Shown in pieces: positions 58,400 to 64,000 of a stretch of 64,000 nucleotides of DNA. The position numbers were made by a program, and so were the translations under genes. The stretch's first letter is position 1. Every line of letters starts with the position of its first letter. The notes under the pieces are model-generated. The model ran no database searches and was not told the DNA's origin. It worked only from the letters and a program-made list of their open reading frames with translations. The stretch spans positions 21,217,911 to 21,281,910 of the forward strand of contig OV121085.1 of assembly GCA_921293015.1 (NCBI GenBank), given 5' to 3'. This DNA is from Phorcus lineatus. Its lineage: Eukaryota; Mollusca; Gastropoda; Trochida; Trochidae.

Positions 58400-61300
58400 T
58401 CATGGAAATATGACTACCGCTTTTTGGGAATAATTTTCTCTATTCTTAACTCTTTATGATATCTTTTATTCCCTGTTCAGTCATCTGTCGCCTTTGGCGT
58501 GTGCAGGAATGCAAATATAGGGTTATGATTACCCCTATTAATGTTCTTTTCAGCATGTCATGTGGCCTTGAGGTCGTTTTAATAATAAACATAATTGTGT
58601 TTTGATGAGTTTCATATCATGATACCTGTGTCATCAGGCAGAATTAAAATGACATCGGGTATGCTTCATAAAATCACATTTGTTTTTTAAACGCGCCAAA
58701 ATATTATATGCAGTGATAAAATCGTATTACTCCATTTGAATATATATCCATACCCTATTGTCACATATATCATTTGACGTTGAGCAATGTTCGTGTTCAT
58801 ATACCAAAGCCGAAATTAGATATCCTGTTTATTAGCTATATAATCAATTAAAAACTACCAACTGAAACCTGTTCTTCTGGGTACTAAGGAAAATTTACCA
58901 CATTTCCTGTTAGTCAGTCCACCAAATAAAAACGTTTGCCCATATTTCACTCTAACGACATACACTATGTCATATTAAACGATGGTTAGCGTTCAAAAAA
59001 TGTTTTTTTGTTTCAATAGACCTCATCTTGAACTTTTGTGAATGTATTTGACCTTGCAACATCGAGCTTGCCAAGCAATTTTGTAACTTTCAGTTTGTGA
59101 CTTCTTCAAAAATATGTTCGGCACACAGACGATGTCAGTGGCTAAATGATGTCAATATTGAGTAATAGCTATCACCATGCGCATGTCGGTGACCTCTCAA
59201 AGTCTGGTCATATCGAACACGAAGAGGCCTTTGCGACGGTTGCCATACGCTCGTGTACCCTCTAGATTAAATGGACAACACACAAACATGTATCAGAATG
59301 GCTTTGCTCTCGAGGGTGAACTTTAATTGCAGTTTATAATCCATCTTAATGGACGAGGATAAACTTCAAAGAACGTATTATTGGCTAAAGATAATCTATA
59401 TTGTTTGACCTTTTAGTGAAACTTCTTAGAGATTATCGCCTTTAGAAATTATGAAAATTTTAAATATTTGAAAAGATTTAATATGGCAAATCATTTTCCA
59501 ACATTGTTGTAGATTCTCACCAGAAAAGTTTTAAGGGAATATTTAACATTTCTTATATTTATGATACCTGTATAATGGGAACGGAACTATTTGAAGATTT
59601 GAGGCTATCATTTCAAATACAAAGCAATTCCACTAACTCCTTTACAAAAGTTCCTAATTAAAAGTTTCTAAACTATTTTGGACGCTCTCATTCTATGATT
59701 ATAACTATTTGAAAATCTATTATCTCTTGAAACGTGTCAGGCAGTCCAGCATAAAAAATTACCCGTTATATTAATTTCTAAAACTGCTTCTATTAAGACA
59801 GCAGGGTTCTTTTCCGTTACAGTTAACATTATTGAAAGGATTTACCATAAGAGAATCAAAGATCTAGACTCGTAGAATACAGAATATTTAAAGATTCATA
59901 ACAACAAATCTTCAGGAGACGCATGTAATAAGGTTGTTTGTCATGGTTATAACCAGGAGAGGACAGCTTCATTTCAATTTTGTATACAAATTCCTGCCAT
60001 CTTATTACGACCCTGGTACACAGCCTTGTAAACTTATAATAGAGCCCATGAATCAGGTGTATGATCAAATGGTCGCCATGAGACCATATGTGTCACTCTT
60101 TGATTTTCATATTTTGCGTTAACTGCGTATCAAAACACCAATTACACAAATTTTATTTATTCAAATGAAAAATATTCATCCGAAACAGTAAAAAACAATG
60201 CAGTTATAACATCCTATTGTGGTTTTTTAACAGAGATTACTTCATTAAGGAATTTTAAAACAAACTCAAAATTACAGTGTTATGTGAGCAAACATTATAA
60301 TGGCGGATATGTCATCTTTGAAGCAATTAGTAAAATCTTTGGATCTACAACCCTAACCCCTTGGAAGGATGGTTTTATTACTGAAACTACCCCTTACAAA
60401 TTTCTAAATATATATGTAAACTCAAAGCTGTAAAGTAGTTGTACGAGTAAGCGCTTCTAAAGACCACAGGTCAATAACATTTTGTCATACTTGAAACTTC
60501 AAACATACACAAGGACTCTTTGCGCATGACAGAACAGCAAAGTCGGTCACGTGACAGTCATCGTAAATCACGTAACTGAATGCAGTTGCCTTGAAATTAG
60601 CATTTACACAAAGATAACACATCATGACGTTCCTTTCCATCGTAAACTGGATTACATGGCGTCTGATCGACCTTGCTGGTTTTCCACACGCCGATTTATG
60701 CATGTACAATCAGCAGGTTTACTCAGGACGAGTTTTTCGTGTATCAGAATGCTTGTCTATGTTTATAATCTGTTTTAAAGTGGTGTCATTTTGAATACGT
60801 AACAAAAGGAACATACTATTGGATTAAGTACATGAAGTGTTTGTAGAACGTCGCCAATCTTCAAAGCAATGATTCTACCCTGCTTTGTACGCGCATTTGA
60901 TCCTTTCATATTTTAACATTCTGTCAAGCGATTCTCCAAAAGATCAAATAGGCATGTATTTAGTCTAACGATTAGACTCTGAAATGGAAAATGCATCAGT
61001 TACTCGAAAAATGTAAAAAATATTAAATTAAATGAAAAGGAGACTGAAATTTCTTCATTTTCAGAAATCAAGCTCTTAAGTCTTTTTATAGACTTACTTA
61101 GGCGTCTACATTATGTTAGGGTCAGGCCTACAGATTAGCATGTATTCTCATATAAAAGATCGGCAACCTTTTGGCTTACAAGAACATTCATATTTACTAA
61201 TGAATTGAACATTGTATTTTGAAGTCAAAATAATGAGCTTATGTCAGAAGTATCGTCAAAAAATGGAAATGTAAATTCTTTGTTTTTGAATTTCCAAATG

Positions 61301-61490
61301 GCCAGCCTGTTACTGTACAAAGCAACAAAACATTGATTTTATGTACACAACAACTCTTTTGATACCCAAAATGTGTACTTTGGACACCGAGAAGCTAGAA
61401 TTACTGACCACACCGAATCCTCTTTGGTATGAATGGAGTTGGGTGAAAATCTGCAGGTGATAGTTTCTTAATTAGCCTTGGGCTCCTCTA
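58400..61490. other. Mostly AT-rich noncoding stretch
   Basis: ATGGCGGATATGTCATCTTT at 60300 opens an 18-codon frame (MADMSSLKQLVKS...) with a GTAAAA inside, too short to call. An NRF1-like ATGCGCATGTCG lies near 59175. No gene is recognised. Confidence 0.35.
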
Positions 61491-61499
61491 AATATTAGT

Positions 61500-61870
61500 T
61501 TTTATCACTTAAGAACGATTGACCTCCTTGTCACTGTACACTATCCTCCCCCTGACCCCATTGACCCCTAAAACACGCAAAACAGACCCTTCAAACATGC
61601 CCAAAAATCACTGTGTCCCCGCGTGTAAAAAATGCCAAGCTTCCTTTATGTCCTACCCATCCCCTAGCTTCTAACCCTAATAACTTGTGTTTATCATTTA
61701 TAAGAAGAATTGACCTTCTTTGGTCTCTATACTTCTTCCTGACCTAAGTGACCCAGGGAACACCCTCTACACGCCCGGATGGCATCCGCCCCCATCCCCT
61801 ACGTGTACACGCGACACGAAGCACTTTAGGGGTAGATGTTTTGTCAATAATTTGCAATATTTACTTTAAC
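61500..61870 (+). repeat. Degenerate 189-bp tandem duplication
   Basis: A segment starting TTTATCACTTAAGAACGATT at 61501 recurs as TTTATCATTTATAAGAAGAA at 61690. In both copies it is followed by GACCTNCTTNG, a C-rich CCTGACC...TGACCC stretch and ACACGC. The unit is unusually C-rich on the plus strand. Confidence 0.55.
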
Positions 61871-63030
61871 ACGATGGACATTTTCTATAGGGTCCTTTCA
61901 ACGCTTCATATGCATGTGGATGTAATGATTCATGCAAAACATAAAATGGTAGAAAGTTTTGGAACAAGGGGAATAGAGAGGTAGCTATTGTCATTTCACA
62001 TTTCACACAATGGCTCAATAATAAACTAGTATCATGGTCGCAAGTGATCGCTAGAGAAAAACAATCTTGTTGAAGATATATCGTTATCCCTTTCATCTCT
62101 TTTATGTACATTGGAGGCAAGCCCGAAACATAATGAATTATGATGAGTGAAAGTAGAGACAAAGAATTGATGTTTTAAAGTAAACCATAATTCATAATCT
62201 TTTCATTTCTCGAAATATTAATTTATTTTTTAAAAATCAAACTTTTCGAATCTCAATGCATTTGAAGTATTTTTTAAATTTTATAGTTCTCTGGCTGCCG
62301 GCCAATGACCCTATGGCGCTTAGTGCTTATGTCCAGGCAAAGGGGTGAATGGTTTGAAGCATTAATGGCAAAAGAAAGATAAAGAAACTGACATTAGCAA
62401 TGTGTTGATTGATGTTGACCTATCGTGGTTGCGTACTAAACCATATGTGTAAACATATGAAACTATAATCTTATCAGCGTTTACCATACGCTTATTTGCT
62501 TTTTTCTAATAATTGGTGTTTCTAATGTAAACCTATTTAACAATTTCGTTGAATTATTCACCACATCATCAGCAAGAATGCTAATTGAAGACGACAGTTC
62601 TAAAGAACGTTGAGGGGAGGTTTCATGCGAAGGAAGTTTAAACAACATATTCAAAAATATTTTCAAATTATTATGAAAGTGTCACACAATACTGTCTCAG
62701 TGTTATTCACGCACGGAATCCTCTTTATCCTAAATCCTTCTAAGTACCTGTCACAATATCAATGCTCTCAAACGCCATATTTAATTAATGTAATTTTTCG
62801 TTCTTCTCGACCAAAGACTTACATTATTGCTCCCGTGTCGGGGCGGTTTGAAGATGGGCCGTCTGTCAATAAAGTAAGTCATCGAATAAATACTACGGCT
62901 CCCAACACGCCAGGTGAGAGAAAGAAATAAGTTGGTAGGGTGCCCTTAAAGCTTACCCCCCGCCGTTACCCCTTCACGCGCTGGGGACTGTGTTAGAGGT
63001 TGAAATGGTATTGCCTAAAAGTTATCGTGT
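61870..63030. other. Noncoding stretch
   Basis: No gene is recognised. A 106-codon frame at 62610-62930 has no domain or splice support; its last third is GC-richer. Confidence 0.35.
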
Positions 63031-63040
63031 TGAGGCCATT

Positions 63041-63106
63041 ATGGCGACGCTGAAGTCTTCCTCTTCAAATTCCAAGCTCTTGTATCAAAGACTCACCGTT
63101 CCGTAG
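63041..63106 (+). CDS. Small ORF with good initiation context
   Basis: CCATTATGGCGACG begins a 21-codon frame (MATLKSSSSNSKLLYQRLTV plus Pro) ending in TAG. GC-rich codons distinguish it from its surroundings. No good donor lies inside, so a multi-exon model is not supported. It may be an upstream ORF or chance. On the opposite strand the same place has a strong GTGAGT donor. Confidence 0.15.
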   Translation: MATLKSSSSNSKLLYQRLTVP

Positions 63107-63489
63107 TGATGTATGTGTTAATAATGACATCATAATCATCCGACATATACAATGGTTGCAGCTATTATGTCTGAAGTATTTTGAGATTCAATCTTCAAAA
63201 AGGTAACAAAAGCTCCAGTCTTATGATACGGGTCGTCGAAAGTATGAGATGGTGTCATCTTTGTAATTCCATGACATCACTGAATCCTTTAGTCCTCCTC
63301 GCTGTAATAAATTTTAATTTGATCTTCATGGCCTCTTTAGCACGTAAGATGACATTACAGAGTAAAGCGCTGTTAAAAGATTTAACCCTGCCCAGACGGT
63401 CATGCATATCCCAAGGTCGAACTTTAATCGGTTGAAACCCCTATAGGATTAGCCAATTATAACCACGGACAAAGGGGAGGTAATTCAGA

Positions 63490-63841
63490 TGCCTTATTTG
63501 TCGCATGTGATTAATATGACCGAGATTCGAGGTGAAAATATGTAGAAAAAGTCAAAGGAGCATGTTCCAATGCCATGCATTCGGAAACCCTCGGGATTAC
63601 TGACACAAGACGAGCTACACCGAAAACAAATGATGATGATTAATTTGCCAGCGATTTCAATTGAAAACATGTACAAAAAGTCAAATGAGCAAGTTCCGAG
63701 TGGATTCATTCGGAAACTCTCGGGGTTATTGAACCGACCGGTATTGGCGAAAACAATGATTAAGCATTTTGAGTGTGGAATAATTCATGAGAAGAACGAT
63801 GTCCTGAATGCTTCTTTATTGAGATATCCACGTTACACTTA
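63490..63841 (+). repeat. In-frame 129-bp (43-codon) direct repeat with open reading frame
   Basis: Two units start near 63510 and 63639 with 129-bp spacing. Translated in one frame, unit 1 reads ENM-stop-KKSKEHVPMPCIRK then PSGLL. Unit 2 reads ENMYKKSNEQVPSGFIRK then LSGLL. The frame is shared and alignment needs no indel, but unit 1 has a TAG where unit 2 has TAC. After unit 1's stop, the frame stays open for about 98 codons to TAA at 63841. The minus strand is also open over most of both units (GTCSFDF repeated), so coding direction is uncertain. It may be a relic of a repetitive protein, a repeat expansion inside a mobile element, or a noncoding minisatellite whose unit happens to be a multiple of three. 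Confidence 0.6.
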
Positions 63842-64000
63842 ATAACCTTTTCAGAGTTGAATAGTTTCAATTAATAGATTTATTCCCTGCCTTTGATCAA
63901 GTTTAGGATTCATTACAACATTCAGTCTCTGACACATTGACCAGATATTCAAATTCATCATAAGAGTCGTATCAAGTTTGATGGTTGATTGTTTGATACA

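Noticed and set aside
1-64000. CRISPR arrays, operons, integrons or other prokaryotic systems
   Set aside because: No regularly spaced identical repeats with unique spacers, no dense coding and no ribosome binding sites; splice signals and microsatellites indicate an animal genome. The 40-bp repeat at 40.3 kb has no unique-spacer pattern.

Overview
This is a eukaryotic, animal-type genomic window. It is strongly AT-rich, almost gene-free, and full of microsatellites, minisatellites and decayed repeats. No operons, ribosome binding sites, tRNA or rRNA genes, or long intact reading frames are visible. An F-spondin-type (Reeler domain) first exon, a non-LTR reverse transcriptase relic with the GVRQGE motif, and scattered GGGAGATAACT-type words fit a marine invertebrate. 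I lean towards a mollusc, but that is inference and only moderately supported.

The one confident gene is on the minus strand near 25.5-25.7 kb. It is an initiator exon with signal peptide, Cys-x-Arg motif, GFKI segment and YRPGEKYT segment of a Reeler domain, ending in a consensus GTAAGT donor. Just upstream on the same strand are a TATA-like AATAAAAC, a CCAAT box, a GC box and a CRE-like site in promoter order. The remaining exons should lie to the left (below 25.5 kb) or beyond the window; I could not identify any of them by homology. The first part of its intron 1 carries a degenerate tandem repeat whose copies include a GCAGACG...CGTCTGC hairpin.

Layout. 1-17 kb: AT-rich sequence with a few minus-strand exon-like islands of unknown identity (2.65-2.88, 7.84-7.95, 10.18-10.64 kb) and a short TGACC-rich minisatellite at 11.9 kb. 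17.5-18.1 kb: decayed LINE reverse transcriptase. 21.5-25.4 kb: several local duplications and the hairpin satellite. 25.5-26 kb: F-spondin-like exon and promoter. 26.3-29.8 kb: AT, CAT and ACT microsatellites plus a possible tRNA-derived SINE. 30-38 kb: candidate first exons on the plus strand, an 83-nt precursor-microRNA-like hairpin (32.66-32.75 kb) and a perfect 18-bp CRE/E-box palindrome (32.88 kb). 38-51 kb: mostly empty, with a precise 40-bp tandem repeat at 40.3 kb and a 112-bp degenerate repeat at 46.3 kb. 51.3-56.5 kb: a possible minus-strand gene (terminal-type exon beside an AGAGTCAC minisatellite, signal-peptide-like exon at 54.0-54.1 kb, NRF1-like palindrome at 54.5 kb, GC-rich CpG-containing stretch at 56.1-56.4 kb). 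57-64 kb: degenerate duplications of about 300, 189 and 129 bp, the last keeping frame as a 43-codon repeat.

Apart from the F-spondin-like exon, every coding call is a low-confidence exon candidate. Long frames across the trinucleotide arrays are artefacts of simple repeats.
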